DNA of 64,000 nucleotides, taken from contig NZ_MLAM01000004.1 in assembly GCF_002272825.1 (NCBI RefSeq), positions 1 through 64,000 of the forward strand, in the 5' to 3' direction. A program made the translations under genes and the position numbers. Within the stretch, counting starts at the first letter, position 1. Each line of letters starts with the position of its first letter. A model generated the notes under the pieces. The model saw only the letters and a program-made list of their open reading frames with translations, had not been told where the DNA came from and made no database searches. The stretch comes from Helicobacter sp. 11S02596-1. Lineage in GTDB: Bacteria; Campylobacterota; Campylobacteria; Campylobacterales; Helicobacteraceae. Shown here piece after piece: positions 10,381 through 21,402 of this stretch.

Positions 10381-10680
10381 TTACTTGATTGAGTTTTAAA
10401 AAACTGAATCTGAAGACCGCTACATCTATGTTTTACTCGGTTTGCTTTGCAAACCTGAAGACCGCTACGCAAGATGTAAAATCTTGCTACGCTCCTAAAG
10501 TTACCATCTCATATTTAAGCTTGCCTTGAATATTCGAGATAAGTCTTCTAAGGTTTTCATTATTTTTCTACTCGATTCGATAAATCGAATCTGAAGATCG
10601 CTCCAACGGGCAAAGCCCGTTTTCGTTCCTAAAGTTATTGGGTTATATCCTGCTAACGCAGGAATATCAACCCATTTTCT
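10381..10680 (-). repeat. Right cluster of multi-hairpin repeats (units A-B-C, B-C, C)
   Basis: This is the same repeat family as at the window start but on the opposite strand. Read on the minus strand from 10674: hairpin A (GGGTT...AACCC, inner stem CCTGC/GCAGG, about 10639-10673), linker AATAACTTTAGGAACG, hairpin B 10605-10621 (AACGGGC/GCCCGTT), linker GGAGCGATCTTCAG, hairpin C 10574-10591, CGAGTA. After an unrelated 60-base gap come ACTTTAGGAGCGTA, hairpin B 10469-10487, GTAGCGGTCTTCAG, hairpin C 10439-10455, CGAGTAAAACATAGATG, GTAGCGGTCTTCAG again and a further hairpin C 10387-10410 (one mismatch). It lies downstream of ppa on the strand ppa is transcribed from, so it may be part of that mRNA's 3' end. 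Confidence 0.85.
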
Positions 10681-10778
10681 AAGATTTGAAAGTTTAGAAT
10701 TGCTAGGAAAAAAGTTCGCTATGCTTTTTCACCTTATCGCCAAAAAAAGGCGATGGTAGGAATTTTTTGCCTTAAGCC
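10681..10778. other. Remainder of the intergenic region before ppa stop
   Basis: About 100 bases separate the right repeat cluster from the ppa stop. ATCGCC at 10735-10740 and GGCGAT at 10748-10753 can form a short stem around an A-run. On the minus strand this would be a hairpin after ppa, but no following T-run makes it a convincing terminator. No gene is seen. Confidence 0.4.
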
Positions 10779-11297
10779 TTATTTGTAAGATTTGATAGCT
10801 TTATCCAATATCGCACAAGCCTTGTCTTTGTCTTCAAAACCTTTTACCTTTACCCACTTGCCCGGCTCTAGCATTTTATAGGTTTCAAAAAAGTTTTTGA
10901 TCTTATCCAGAGTGATTTTGGGTAGATCCTCCAATGTCTTGATCGCCTCATAGCGCGGATCGATCTTGGTAAGTGGCACTGCCAAAAGCTTCTCATCTAG
11001 CCCGCTTTCATCCTCCATAATCAGCACGCCAATCAAACGGCATTTGATAACACTCCCCGCTTGCAGAGGGTATTCATTCAGCACCAAAACATCAGCAGGA
11101 TCGCCATCTTCACTCAATGTATTTGGCACAAAACCATAATTTGCCGGATAAAACATCGCACTATACATCACCCTATCTACGACAACCGCACCGCTTTCTT
11201 TGTCGATTTCGTATTTGATATTTGACCCATAAGGGATCTCAATCACGGCATTGATTTTGTCTGGATTTTCTCCGACAGGGATTTTTGAAATATCCAT
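10779..11297 (-). CDS. ppa: Inorganic pyrophosphatase
   Basis: Hydrolyses pyrophosphate to phosphate, pulling biosynthetic reactions forward in the cytoplasm. This is a family I soluble pyrophosphatase of 172 residues, with the signature cluster EDGDPADVLVL carrying the metal-binding Asp residues near 64-74, and YGFVPNTL just before. I start at 11297, where AAGGAG (11304-11309) precedes the ATG. A longer frame upstream overlaps adk and has no family similarity. The adk stop lies inside this Shine-Dalgarno, so the genes form one unit. Order matches H. pylori (HP0620 with HP0618 adk). Confidence 0.95.
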   Translation of the reverse strand: MDISKIPVGENPDKINAVIEIPYGSNIKYEIDKESGAVVVDRVMYSAMFYPANYGFVPNTLSEDGDPADVLVLNEYPLQAGSVIKCRLIGVLIMEDESGLDEKLLAVPLTKIDPRYEAIKTLEDLPKITLDKIKNFFETYKMLEPGKWVKVKGFEDKDKACAILDKAIKSYK

Positions 11298-11307
11298 TTT
11301 TTGCTCC

Positions 11308-11880
11308 TTAAATTTTTGATTTGATAAAATCTTGCATTTCTTCGACAATCTTTTCAATCTTTCTCTCGCCATTGATCCGCTTCAAAATCCCCATTTGGGA
11401 ATAAAAATCTTGAATTTCTTTGAGCGGGGTTTTATAAACCTGCATACGATTATTAAAAACCTCGACATTATCATCTGCCCCCCTTGCTCTCCCAAGCACC
11501 CTTTCTCTTGCGACCAACTCGCTCACATCGACTTCGATCACGCTTTTTAATGCCACATCATTTTGGGATTTTAACACCTTATCAAGCGACGCCATCTGTT
11601 CGACACTTCTGGGATAACCATCAATCAAAATCACATCTTTAGGGGCATTTTTAATCGCTGTAACGATGGTCTCTACGACAATATCCAAAGGGACCAAATT
11701 GCCTTTGCTTGTAAAACCCTCGATTAATTTTCCTCTTTCGCTCCCGCTAGCGACCTCAGATCGCAACAAATCTCCGGTAGAATAATGCACGATCGTATCG
11801 CTACACTGCTTGGCAATAAGCTCGGCATCGGTGGTTTTTCCACTGCCGGGCGCACCGATTATCAAAAATAATTTTTTCAT
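11308..11880 (-). CDS. adk: Adenylate kinase
   Basis: Interconverts ATP + AMP and 2 ADP. The 190-residue protein has the P-loop [14 protein letters not shown] (residues 7-20), the AMP-binding segment [11 protein letters not shown] near 34-44, and the Asp-Gly-Tyr-Pro-Arg signature DGYPRS near 86-91. It is the short form without a zinc-type LID. A good Shine-Dalgarno (AAGGAGA) precedes the ATG. It lies 23 bases after aspS and runs into ppa. Confidence 0.96.
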   Translation of the reverse strand: MKKLFLIIGAPGSGKTTDAELIAKQCSDTIVHYSTGDLLRSEVASGSERGKLIEGFTSKGNLVPLDIVVETIVTAIKNAPKDVILIDGYPRSVEQMASLDKVLKSQNDVALKSVIEVDVSELVARERVLGRARGADDNVEVFNNRMQVYKTPLKEIQDFYSQMGILKRINGERKIEKIVEEMQDFIKSKI

Positions 11881-11903
11881 TTCATCTCCTTATCTAATGA
11901 TTT

Positions 11904-13649
11904 CTAGCCACGAGGCTGGTTTTTTAGGCGAATATGTAACTCTTTGAGCTGCTCCTCATCCACGCTATTAGGCGCATCTGTAAGCAAACAAGTCGCTTTT
12001 TGGGTCTTAGGAAATGCAATCACATCTCGAATACTACTGGATTTTGTCAATAACATCACCAGCCGATCAAGCCCAATCGCAAAACCCCCGTGTGGCGGTG
12101 CGCCATAACTTAGGGCTTCAAGCAAAAATCCAAATTTCTCTTTTGCCTCATTTGGCGCAATCCCAAGGATTTCAAAGATTTTTTCCTGGATGTCTTGCTT
12201 GTGTATTCTGATACTCCCCCCACCAAGCTCCACGCCATTAAGCACAACATCATAAGCAATCGATTCGATGGCTTCAATATCATCTGTATCGAGATTTTTG
12301 GGCATTGTAAAAGGGTGGTGTAACGCCGAAATTTTCCCATCTGATTTTTCAAACATAGGGAAATCAACAACCCACAAAAATTTCAGCATATTCTCATCAA
12401 TTAATCCCATATCTTGGGCAATCTTGACCCGAAGCCTCCCCATATAATCCCAAACAATCCTCTTCTCCCCAGCACCAAAGAAAATAATATCACCAGCCCT
12501 CGCCCCAACACGCTCCAAAAGCGTTTTGAGACTTTCTTCAGAAACAAACTTCACCAAAGGGCCTTTAGGACCATCTTCTTTGCATTGGATATATGCCAAG
12601 CCCTTTGCTCCAAATTTTCTCACAAACTCTTCAGCCTCGCCCAAGGTTTTGCGGGTGAAAAATTCATCTCCGCTCTGCACTTTTAGAGCCTTGAAACGAT
12701 TTTTTTTGCTATCTTTAGCGATGGTGCTAAAAATCTCGTTAGAAGAATCCACAAACAAATCCCCAACCTCTACAAGGGGCATATCAAAGCGTAAATCAGG
12801 CTTGTCTGAGCCATATTTTTCCATCGCTTCGGCGTATTTTATCCGCACAAAAGGCGTGCTGACCTCTATAGAAGCGGCCGCAAAAATATCCTTGAGTAGT
12901 TTTTCAGCCGTTGCCATCACATCATCTTGCTGGCAAAAGCTCATCTCCACATCGATCTGGGTAAATTCAGGTTGCCTATCCGCACGCAAATCCTCATCTC
13001 TAAAACACCGCGCTATCTGAAAATACCTATCCATCCCGCCTACCATCAAGATCTGCTTGAAAAGCTGGGGACTTTGTGGCAATGCAAAAAATTCCCCGCT
13101 ATGCACCCTGCTTGGCACGAGATAATCCCTTGCTCCCTCTGGGGTGGTTTTGGACAAAATCGGGGTTTCAACCTCGATAAATCCCATTTGGGCAAGCGAA
13201 TTTCTCGCAGTGATGGCAATATCGCTACGCATTTTAAAGATATGGAAAGATTTTTTTGAACGCAGATCCAAATAACGATATTTCAACCGCAAATCTTCAT
13301 TCACACTCTCATCTCCGATGAGAATCGGCGGGGTGAGGCTTTTGTTTTCGATAATAAGCCCATCAAGCACGACTTCAATCTTGCCCGTTTTTAGCTTGGG
13401 ATTTTCAAGCCCTACCCCACGAGTCCTGATCTTGCCTTTGGCGATCAAAACATATTCATCACGCACACTAGCAGCAGTGCTATACGCCCCTGAAGCGGGG
13501 TCGCAAACCAACTGGATCAACCCGCTTTTATCCCTCAGGTCAATAAACACCACCCCGCCGTGATCACGATAGGTATTACACCAGCCACACAAAATAACAT
13601 CTTGTCCTATGTTTTTTTCATCCAAATCCGCACACAAGTGAGTTCGCAT
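11904..13649 (-). CDS. aspS: Aspartyl-tRNA synthetase
   Basis: Charges tRNA-Asp, and in Helicobacter, which lacks AsnRS, is known to charge tRNA-Asn with Asp as well; GatCAB (gatA is also in this window) then corrects it. The 581-residue bacterial type shows the N-terminal OB anticodon-binding fold ([22 protein letters not shown] near 19-40), class II motif 2 ([19 protein letters not shown] near 213-231), and motif 3 ([14 protein letters not shown] near 528-541). The first base of the start is at 13649. It precedes adk and follows cheV in the same direction. Confidence 0.96.
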   Translation of the reverse strand: MRTHLCADLDEKNIGQDVILCGWCNTYRDHGGVVFIDLRDKSGLIQLVCDPASGAYSTAASVRDEYVLIAKGKIRTRGVGLENPKLKTGKIEVVLDGLIIENKSLTPPILIGDESVNEDLRLKYRYLDLRSKKSFHIFKMRSDIAITARNSLAQMGFIEVETPILSKTTPEGARDYLVPSRVHSGEFFALPQSPQLFKQILMVGGMDRYFQIARCFRDEDLRADRQPEFTQIDVEMSFCQQDDVMATAEKLLKDIFAAASIEVSTPFVRIKYAEAMEKYGSDKPDLRFDMPLVEVGDLFVDSSNEIFSTIAKDSKKNRFKALKVQSGDEFFTRKTLGEAEEFVRKFGAKGLAYIQCKEDGPKGPLVKFVSEESLKTLLERVGARAGDIIFFGAGEKRIVWDYMGRLRVKIAQDMGLIDENMLKFLWVVDFPMFEKSDGKISALHHPFTMPKNLDTDDIEAIESIAYDVVLNGVELGGGSIRIHKQDIQEKIFEILGIAPNEAKEKFGFLLEALSYGAPPHGGFAIGLDRLVMLLTKSSSIRDVIAFPKTQKATCLLTDAPNSVDEEQLKELHIRLKNQPRG

Positions 13650-13686
13650 TATTACCTTTCTTTTTTGTAAATATTTTTTATTTTAT

Positions 13687-14625
13687 TCATAAAAATTTTT
13701 TTAACAATTCTTCAATCTCTGTTGCGTTGGATTTGGTGATAAACCCATCAGCACGCAAAGTATTTGCCATTTGTTTGTTCGAATCACTGCTCATTGAAGA
13801 ATTGACAATAACCGGAATATGCTTGGTTTCGGGATTTTCTTTGACACGTTTTAATACTTCAAAACCCGATACCATTGGCATTTCTAAATCCGTAATGATC
13901 GCACCAACCTGATGGATATCGCCATCGGTAAATAGATAATCCAAAAGTGCCTTGCCATTGGGGAAAGTAAAATATTTTAGTCCAAGTTTTTCGATAATCT
14001 TTTGCAACGATTTAGCCGCAAACTGGGAATCCTCAGCAAGCAAAATGACTTTATCGCTATCAATAGCCTCAATAGGCTGGAGCTCAAGCCCAGAAAAATT
14101 ATCAAACATTGGGAATGCTTCTGCAACCATCTTTTCGACATCTAAAATCTGGATCACCGAACCATCATCGTATTTTGTTGTTGCGGTTACTTTGCTACTA
14201 CCATCAAAACCATATTCGCTACCCACGCTGACTTCTGACCAATTTTTTTGCACAATCCGCTTGACACCAAGAATCTTCAATCCCACGGTATAGTTTGAAA
14301 AATTACAAATCACGACCAAGCTCTTTTCAGCCTCAATCGAATAAGGTCTCAAATCCCTTCGAGGGTCGCTAGGACTATAATAAAGCCATCTTCTCATATC
14401 AATCAAAGGAATAGACTCCCCCCGAACGGTCAAAAAACCAAGCATAATCCCATCATTCTCCCCCGCTGTCTCGGTAAATTCGCCATCATAATAAATAATT
14501 TCTCTGATTTTAAAAACATTCATCGCATATAGCTGGGAACCTGACTCTTCATCTAGGGTAAAACACAAAAACTGCACCTCATTATTGAGGTGTAGGGAAG
14601 TGGTTTTATCAACATCACTTATCAA
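13687..14625 (-). CDS. cheV: Chemotaxis coupling protein CheV (CheV2-like)
   Basis: A 312-residue CheW-receiver fusion that couples chemoreceptors to CheA. Residues about 15-175 are the CheW-like domain (FLTVRGESIPLIDMRRW near 66-82). Residues about 190-312 form a receiver with the acidic pocket (LLAEDSQ), phospho-acceptor Asp in IITDLEMPM near 240, Ser in VNSSMS and Lys in FITKS. The start is TTG with AAAGGAG five bases upstream. Its place between aspS and ligA matches HP0616, which is CheV2 in H. pylori. It is divergent from ligA. Confidence 0.92.
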   Translation of the reverse strand: MISDVDKTTSLHLNNEVQFLCFTLDEESGSQLYAMNVFKIREIIYYDGEFTETAGENDGIMLGFLTVRGESIPLIDMRRWLYYSPSDPRRDLRPYSIEAEKSLVVICNFSNYTVGLKILGVKRIVQKNWSEVSVGSEYGFDGSSKVTATTKYDDGSVIQILDVEKMVAEAFPMFDNFSGLELQPIEAIDSDKVILLAEDSQFAAKSLQKIIEKLGLKYFTFPNGKALLDYLFTDGDIHQVGAIITDLEMPMVSGFEVLKRVKENPETKHIPVIVNSSMSSDSNKQMANTLRADGFITKSNATEIEELLKKFL

Positions 14626-14657
14626 AACAACTCCTTTTGTTGCATATGCAAATTCAA

Positions 14658-16699
<2,042 letters not shown>

Positions 16700-16766
16700 A
16701 TTATTGGCATCTACAGATTTGAACCAAGCTCAATAGCACGATCAGCTATTTAATATTGCCAATATT

Positions 16767-16789
16767 CGCCCTGCTTTGCAGGGCGTTTT
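16767..16789 (+). terminator. Rho-independent terminator after ligA
   Basis: An 8-bp perfect GC-rich stem CGCCCTGC (16767-16774), loop TTT, GCAGGGCG (16778-16785), then TTTT. It lies 68 bases past the ligA stop. Its T-run overlaps the stop codon of the converging downstream gene at 16789. Confidence 0.8.
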
Positions 16790-17682
16790 CAATTATCGCT
16801 GTATCGCTCTGTATCTATCTCACCTAAATCACCCCCATATAGCCGAATACCTTCTGATCTGATCCAGGCAATAAGGTGCTCTCCTGATGGTTTCTGATAG
16901 TCTATTTGAAAATAAAATCGTGATTTTTTTTTGGAATTATAATCACACGGCAAATTTGTGCAATACCATTCAAGTGAATAATCACGCAACGTAAAAGTAT
17001 CGCCTTTGATTAAATACGCTTTGGTTTTTTGTTTTTCATCTGGTTTTTTATATAAAAAAGCCTTTTGGGTTTTCACTTTCCCTGTCAATGGCTGGCGAGA
17101 GAGATAATCAAAATGAAAAGCTTCTCCATCATACACAAGCTTTCTGTCTACTTTTCCATTATTGAAATACATCCTTTGCACGAAACCAAATCCAAAGCAA
17201 GCATCCGATAAAAGGAGTATAAAATTATTTTCCTGGTCAATATGATATACCTTTTCTTCCCAACCCCCTTGGTATCTGGAAGAACTAACCACATTGCCAT
17301 TTACCACAGAGATGTCGCATAACATCAAGGGATCATATTTAGCGAACGTTGGTGGTTCAATGCCTGAGTTTACATCGGATTTGTAATTAAAAAAATGCCA
17401 TCCAGATACAGGTTGGCTTTCTATTTTATTATTATTGACTCTAAACAATATCGAACATTTATAGGCATCGTTAACATTCTCGGCACTTAAAAACAAATAT
17501 TTTTTATTTAACAAGTTCTCAATTCCATCCACTTCCCAATACCCTTCATCAAGGATTTTTTTAACATTATCGGGTAAAGCTATCCCTTCACATTCCGAAT
17601 AATTGCAAGTGTCAGCGTAGCTAGCACTCACGAAGCCTGCCAAAAATAATAACGCCAGCAAATAAAATTTTATCACTTTCAT
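16789..17682 (-). CDS. Secreted protein of unknown function with possible SH3-like C-terminal domain
   Basis: Not recognised. A 297-residue protein starts at an ATG preceded by AAAGGA; the longer upstream frame has no ribosome site. The N-terminus is a signal peptide (FYLLALLFLAGFVSA, cleavage near ASYA-DT). Several cysteines follow, including two near the start (CNYSEC), and would suit disulfides in the periplasm. Residues about 205-285 (KVKTQKAFLYKKPDEKQKTK...) resemble the start of a bacterial SH3-like domain with the pattern of 'values-and-load' strands, which is inference. It is more AT-rich than its neighbours and sits between two blocks that are far apart in H. pylori, suggesting acquisition. 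Confidence 0.7.
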   Translation of the reverse strand: MKVIKFYLLALLFLAGFVSASYADTCNYSECEGIALPDNVKKILDEGYWEVDGIENLLNKKYLFLSAENVNDAYKCSILFRVNNNKIESQPVSGWHFFNYKSDVNSGIEPPTFAKYDPLMLCDISVVNGNVVSSSRYQGGWEEKVYHIDQENNFILLLSDACFGFGFVQRMYFNNGKVDRKLVYDGEAFHFDYLSRQPLTGKVKTQKAFLYKKPDEKQKTKAYLIKGDTFTLRDYSLEWYCTNLPCDYNSKKKSRFYFQIDYQKPSGEHLIAWIRSEGIRLYGGDLGEIDTERYSDN

Positions 17683-18044
17683 TTTTGTATCCTTTTTACC
17701 CATCACCATTAATAATATTTGTCATTTCCATATATGAGTAATTAATTTTAATTAAAAATTAATATATTTAATCTTAAAATAAAATATTTTTTAGTTTTTA
17801 CTTTGTATAACTTTGATAAGCTTTCATTTTTATTGTTGGTGGAAAAAATCAACATAAAATAGCCTAATATATTGAAAGCCCTAAAAAGAAGTTATGAACG
17901 CATCTCCTAAATTTATTTGAATCAATTTAAGATATTTGAAGATTAAAGTTTGTAAATTTTCTAATTTAACTTTGGTTTTTGGGAAAATTGAATGTTTGGA
18001 GTGCCCCATAAGGGCAAATGAAAGTATTGAATCCTAAAATTTTT
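17683..18044. other. AT-rich intergenic region
   Basis: About 360 bases of very AT-rich sequence with runs such as TTAATTTTAATTAAAAATTAA around 17742-17762. It probably contains the promoter of the secreted-protein gene on the minus strand. TGCCC/GGGCA near 18002-18016 can form a small stem beyond the slyD stop but lacks a T-run. No gene is supported here. Confidence 0.5.
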
Positions 18045-18614
18045 TCAGTGCGAGCAACCGCACCCACCGCCTCCACCGCCACAGCAACCCCCATCGCCTT
18101 TGTGTTCGTGATGATGATGTCCTCCCTCTGAACCACAGCCACAACCCCCAACAACACCACCGCTAATGATTTCTTGCTCGGTTGGCTCTCTTGAGTCCAA
18201 CACCGTAATATTAAACAAAAGAGTTTTGCCAGCTAGAGGGTGATTGTAATCGATCATCACCATTTTATCGCCAAAATCTTTCACTATTACTTGAACGGTT
18301 TGTCCATTTTCCCCTTGCCCAAAAAGCGTCATCCCTTTTTCTAGCTCAATACCTTCAAATTGTTCTTTGGGGACTTCTTGCAGAAAATCGTTTCTATAGA
18401 TTCCATAAGCCTCCTCAGGCTTCACTTCCACTTCAAATTTTTTTCCAATCTCTGCACCAATAATCGCCTTTTCTAATCCGGTAATCACCTGACCAGCACC
18501 GACTAAAAACTCCAAAGGTTTTGCACCCACATTTGAATCCACGATTTCTTTGGTGTCAAAATCCATCACTTCATATTCAATAGCCACGACTTTATTTGCT
18601 TCTATATTACTCAT
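18045..18614 (-). CDS. slyD: FKBP-type peptidyl-prolyl isomerase with metal-binding tail
   Basis: SlyD is a prolyl isomerase/chaperone and a nickel chaperone for hydrogenase and urease maturation. The 189-residue protein has an FKBP core (VEVKPEEAYG near 60-69 and DYNHPLAGKTLLFNI near 122-136) with an inserted IF domain. The tail after about residue 150 is rich in His, Cys and Gly (clusters GGCGCG, HHHH, CCGGGGGGCGC). Its ATG overlaps the stop of the preceding cpoB gene by four bases (ATGA). Matches HP1123. Confidence 0.95.
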   Translation of the reverse strand: MSNIEANKVVAIEYEVMDFDTKEIVDSNVGAKPLEFLVGAGQVITGLEKAIIGAEIGKKFEVEVKPEEAYGIYRNDFLQEVPKEQFEGIELEKGMTLFGQGENGQTVQVIVKDFGDKMVMIDYNHPLAGKTLLFNITVLDSREPTEQEIISGGVVGGCGCGSEGGHHHHEHKGDGGCCGGGGGGCGCSH

Positions 18615-19567
18615 TTCTTACCTTTTGTTCGATTTATGATTTCTTTAGCTTTTTGTCCTTGTTCGCTCTGAGGATACAAGTATATCAAAGATTCCAAAAA
18701 TTTATTGTAATTTGCCAAATCTTTAGAATACTTAAAAGCCCAAGCCGTATGCCACAATAAAATGGACATATAGTTGGCTTTGTCATTTAACAATGCACTT
18801 TTTTTGTAAAAAACGATCGCTTCTTGATACTTTTTTTCTTTGTAAGCGATCTCTCCTAGCAAATACAGACTATTGGCAGGTCTATAATTTGTCTCGACCA
18901 ACCAATCCAATCTTGCTTTTGATTCCTTGAGTTTCTTTTGATAAAACAATTTTGTAGCATCTTCAAAAATCTGTTTTTGCTTGCTCATATCTTTTTCAAA
19001 AGAAACCTTATCGGCAGGCTTTGGCAGTTCTGATTGTTTGGGTTTTTTATTTACATCAGGATCGGGGGTTTGGATTTCTAAATTTTTTTTAATTACTTCC
19101 AACTGCGCAACCATTGTCGTATTGATATGCGACAACAACTCACCCATATCGGTTATTTTCTTATCCAAATCCTTGATAGATTGCTTATTTGCCTCGACTT
19201 GATTTTTCAAATTATCGAGCAAATCAGATTGTTTCTTAAGGGTTTCAGAATGTAACTCTTGAACAGATTGCAACGACTTGATGGAATTTTGGTATATAAC
19301 AGCAGTGTCCAATAAATTTTTAATCTTTAGACTCTGACCTTCAAACAGGCTTCTCAAGCCATCTTGGGTTTGCTCAAGAGAGGCTACCCTATCCCGCAAA
19401 TCGGTAATGATAGACTCAAGATTTTTGCTACTCGATTGAAGCGTCTTAAGCTCTTTTTTTGTAGCACCACTTTGAAGCTCAAAGGCGGATGGCTCTGCAT
19501 TCAAAGTCAGACAAGCCAACAAAGCCAACAAAAATTTATTGCAATGAAAAAATGCGACTTGCCTCAT
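18611..19567 (-). CDS. cpoB: Tol-Pal system TPR protein, CpoB/YbgF-like
   Basis: A 318-residue periplasmic protein with a signal peptide (LLALLACLTLNA), a long N-terminal coiled coil (about 35-165, heptads from LKTLQSSSKNLESII onward), a Pro/Lys linker, and C-terminal tetratricopeptide-like repeats (about 205-310; NSLYLLGEIAYKEKKYQEAI near 240-260). CpoB/YbgF couples Tol-Pal constriction to septal peptidoglycan synthesis in other bacteria. It lies 8 bases after pal and is coupled to slyD. Confidence 0.88.
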   Translation of the reverse strand: MRQVAFFHCNKFLLALLACLTLNAEPSAFELQSGATKKELKTLQSSSKNLESIITDLRDRVASLEQTQDGLRSLFEGQSLKIKNLLDTAVIYQNSIKSLQSVQELHSETLKKQSDLLDNLKNQVEANKQSIKDLDKKITDMGELLSHINTTMVAQLEVIKKNLEIQTPDPDVNKKPKQSELPKPADKVSFEKDMSKQKQIFEDATKLFYQKKLKESKARLDWLVETNYRPANSLYLLGEIAYKEKKYQEAIVFYKKSALLNDKANYMSILLWHTAWAFKYSKDLANYNKFLESLIYLYPQSEQGQKAKEIINRTKGKK

Positions 19568-19575
19568 ATTGAGCG

Positions 19576-20088
19576 CTATTTTACAAGTTTAATATCAGCT
19601 CTTCTATTCTTTTGGTAGCAAGCTTTTGTTTGTTCTTTGCAGATTGGTTTGCTCTCGCCAAAACTAACCACCTTGATATTAGCCTTGTTGATTCCTTTTA
19701 CTACCAAAGCACTTTTCACGCTCAAAGCTCGCTTTGTCCCTAAGGCATAGTTGTATTCATCACTACCAAACTCATCGGTATTGCCTTCAATCAAAACATT
19801 CATATCGGCATCTTTGATTTTTTGAGAACTCTCATCAACCACATTTTGCATATCAGGTTTGATATTAAACTTATCAAAATCAAAATACACACTACCAACA
19901 ATTGTTCCATTGGCGATTTTTTGATCTTCTTCTTTAGGTTGAGCAACCTCTTGTGGTGCCTCTGCAACATTATTTTGGATACTTTCTTGCTCTGTAGATC
20001 CTGAGTCAGAAATCGAAACATCCTTTTGGGCACAACCTGCAATCAACAAAACTGCAAAAACGAAACCCGCTGTTAAGACTTTATTCAT
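19576..20088 (-). CDS. pal: Peptidoglycan-associated lipoprotein Pal
   Basis: A 170-residue outer-membrane lipoprotein. The lipobox LLIAGC near residues 14-19 gives the lipidated Cys. A Glu/Gln-rich linker leads to an OmpA-like domain (about 60-165): YFDFDKFNIKP, EGNTDEFGSDEYNYALGTKR and NRRADIKLV, including the Asp and Arg residues that bind diaminopimelate. It tethers the outer membrane to peptidoglycan and works with TolB. Equivalent to H. pylori HP1125 (Omp18). Confidence 0.95.
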   Translation of the reverse strand: MNKVLTAGFVFAVLLIAGCAQKDVSISDSGSTEQESIQNNVAEAPQEVAQPKEEDQKIANGTIVGSVYFDFDKFNIKPDMQNVVDESSQKIKDADMNVLIEGNTDEFGSDEYNYALGTKRALSVKSALVVKGINKANIKVVSFGESKPICKEQTKACYQKNRRADIKLVK

Positions 20089-20148
20089 AGAAAACTCCTC
20101 TTTTCTGATTTTTTTATTTCTTGATTATATCTAAAATTTTTATTTATT

Positions 20149-21402
20149 TTACCAATCAAAAGCTTGTATTTTGATATGATTTAACGGAAATAAATAACTA
20201 CGATTATAATCCAATCGAATAATCCCCAAAGCGCTTTGATTTTGCGTATGTTTCAAAAACATAATACTCCCCCCATCGCTCGAAAATCTAGGCATTTGAT
20301 TTGTGCCATTAGCGGTCAATCGGCGGATATAATCACTTTTTGTAGAAATCAAATATAAGTTAAATGTATTTAAACCAAATTCATTGGCACTTTCACGGCT
20401 AGTATAAACGACATAATCCCCATAAGCTGACGCCGAGCTGTTGTTGCGCCCGTGATAGACGACTTGCTCGACCGGGGCATCGATAGCGAGCTTTTTTGCA
20501 AATACATTGGGATATCCCGCCCGATCAGAAATAAAAATCATTGCCGTATCATTATCAATAAAATTGCCAGAAACATCGATACCAGTGTATTTTGTGAGTT
20601 GTGTATTTTTCTTTGTATTCAAATCATATAGAAAAATATCTGATTGGGTTTCTGGAGCGAGAGATAAAAGAAGCTTCGTGCCATCCTTGCTCACATCTGA
20701 AACGATTGCCATACCATCGCTTTGAATGATATTTTTACTCAAGCCTGTATAAAGATTATATTTAACTATTGTGGGTTTTTGAAGATATTTTGTGTAATAA
20801 ATCTCTGTTTGATCAAGATTTGCCCATTTGGGAAAAATATTCAATCCACCTTTGATAACAACCTTTTGATAAGTCAAAGTATAATCAGAAATTACAATTT
20901 CTGTCTCGCCTGAACCCATATACTTCGATAAAACAACGAATCGATTCATCCAATCAATCGAGGGGGCTTTGATATAATTATTGATATCAATAGCCATCTT
21001 ATGGGCTGCAAAGGGATACAAAGATTGATTAGAAATCGTATAGATTTTACTGATTTTAAATTCTGATGAATTGATGTCATACAAATACATCATTGCCTGA
21101 ATGCCATTATTTTCATTTTTGACTTCCACGCGAACAAGGAGATCAATTTTTTTGGCTTGATAAGTTGCATAATCAACAGACCCGCCCTTATACTTATCCC
21201 CATCAAAAACCTCAAAATGGCTACTGATTTTTAGATCTGTCATCAAAATTTTATAGATTTTTTTTGCCTGCTCTGAATTTTTAGAATCAGAATAACTCAC
21301 TTCCACATTGGGAATTTTTTGGATGGTTTTGACAACATCCAATGTCGCATCAATAGCGAACAAACTCCCACAATAAATAAAAAGCAACAATAAAATTCTC
21401 AT
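20149..21402 (-). CDS. tolB: Tol-Pal system protein TolB
   Basis: A 417-residue periplasmic beta-propeller protein that links Pal to the TolA/Q/R motor. Signal peptide MRILLLLFIYCGSLFA, an N-terminal alpha/beta domain (about 20-150), and a C-terminal WD-like propeller (about 160-410) with repeated D-x-x-x-x/SP-G-like strands such as SDVSKDGTKLLLSLAPE, ISDRAGYPNVF and MPRFSSDGGSIMFL. It starts in a one-base overlap with the tolA stop and is followed by pal after 60 bases. Confidence 0.94.
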   Translation of the reverse strand: MRILLLLFIYCGSLFAIDATLDVVKTIQKIPNVEVSYSDSKNSEQAKKIYKILMTDLKISSHFEVFDGDKYKGGSVDYATYQAKKIDLLVRVEVKNENNGIQAMMYLYDINSSEFKISKIYTISNQSLYPFAAHKMAIDINNYIKAPSIDWMNRFVVLSKYMGSGETEIVISDYTLTYQKVVIKGGLNIFPKWANLDQTEIYYTKYLQKPTIVKYNLYTGLSKNIIQSDGMAIVSDVSKDGTKLLLSLAPETQSDIFLYDLNTKKNTQLTKYTGIDVSGNFIDNDTAMIFISDRAGYPNVFAKKLAIDAPVEQVVYHGRNNSSASAYGDYVVYTSRESANEFGLNTFNLYLISTKSDYIRRLTANGTNQMPRFSSDGGSIMFLKHTQNQSALGIIRLDYNRSYLFPLNHIKIQAFDW

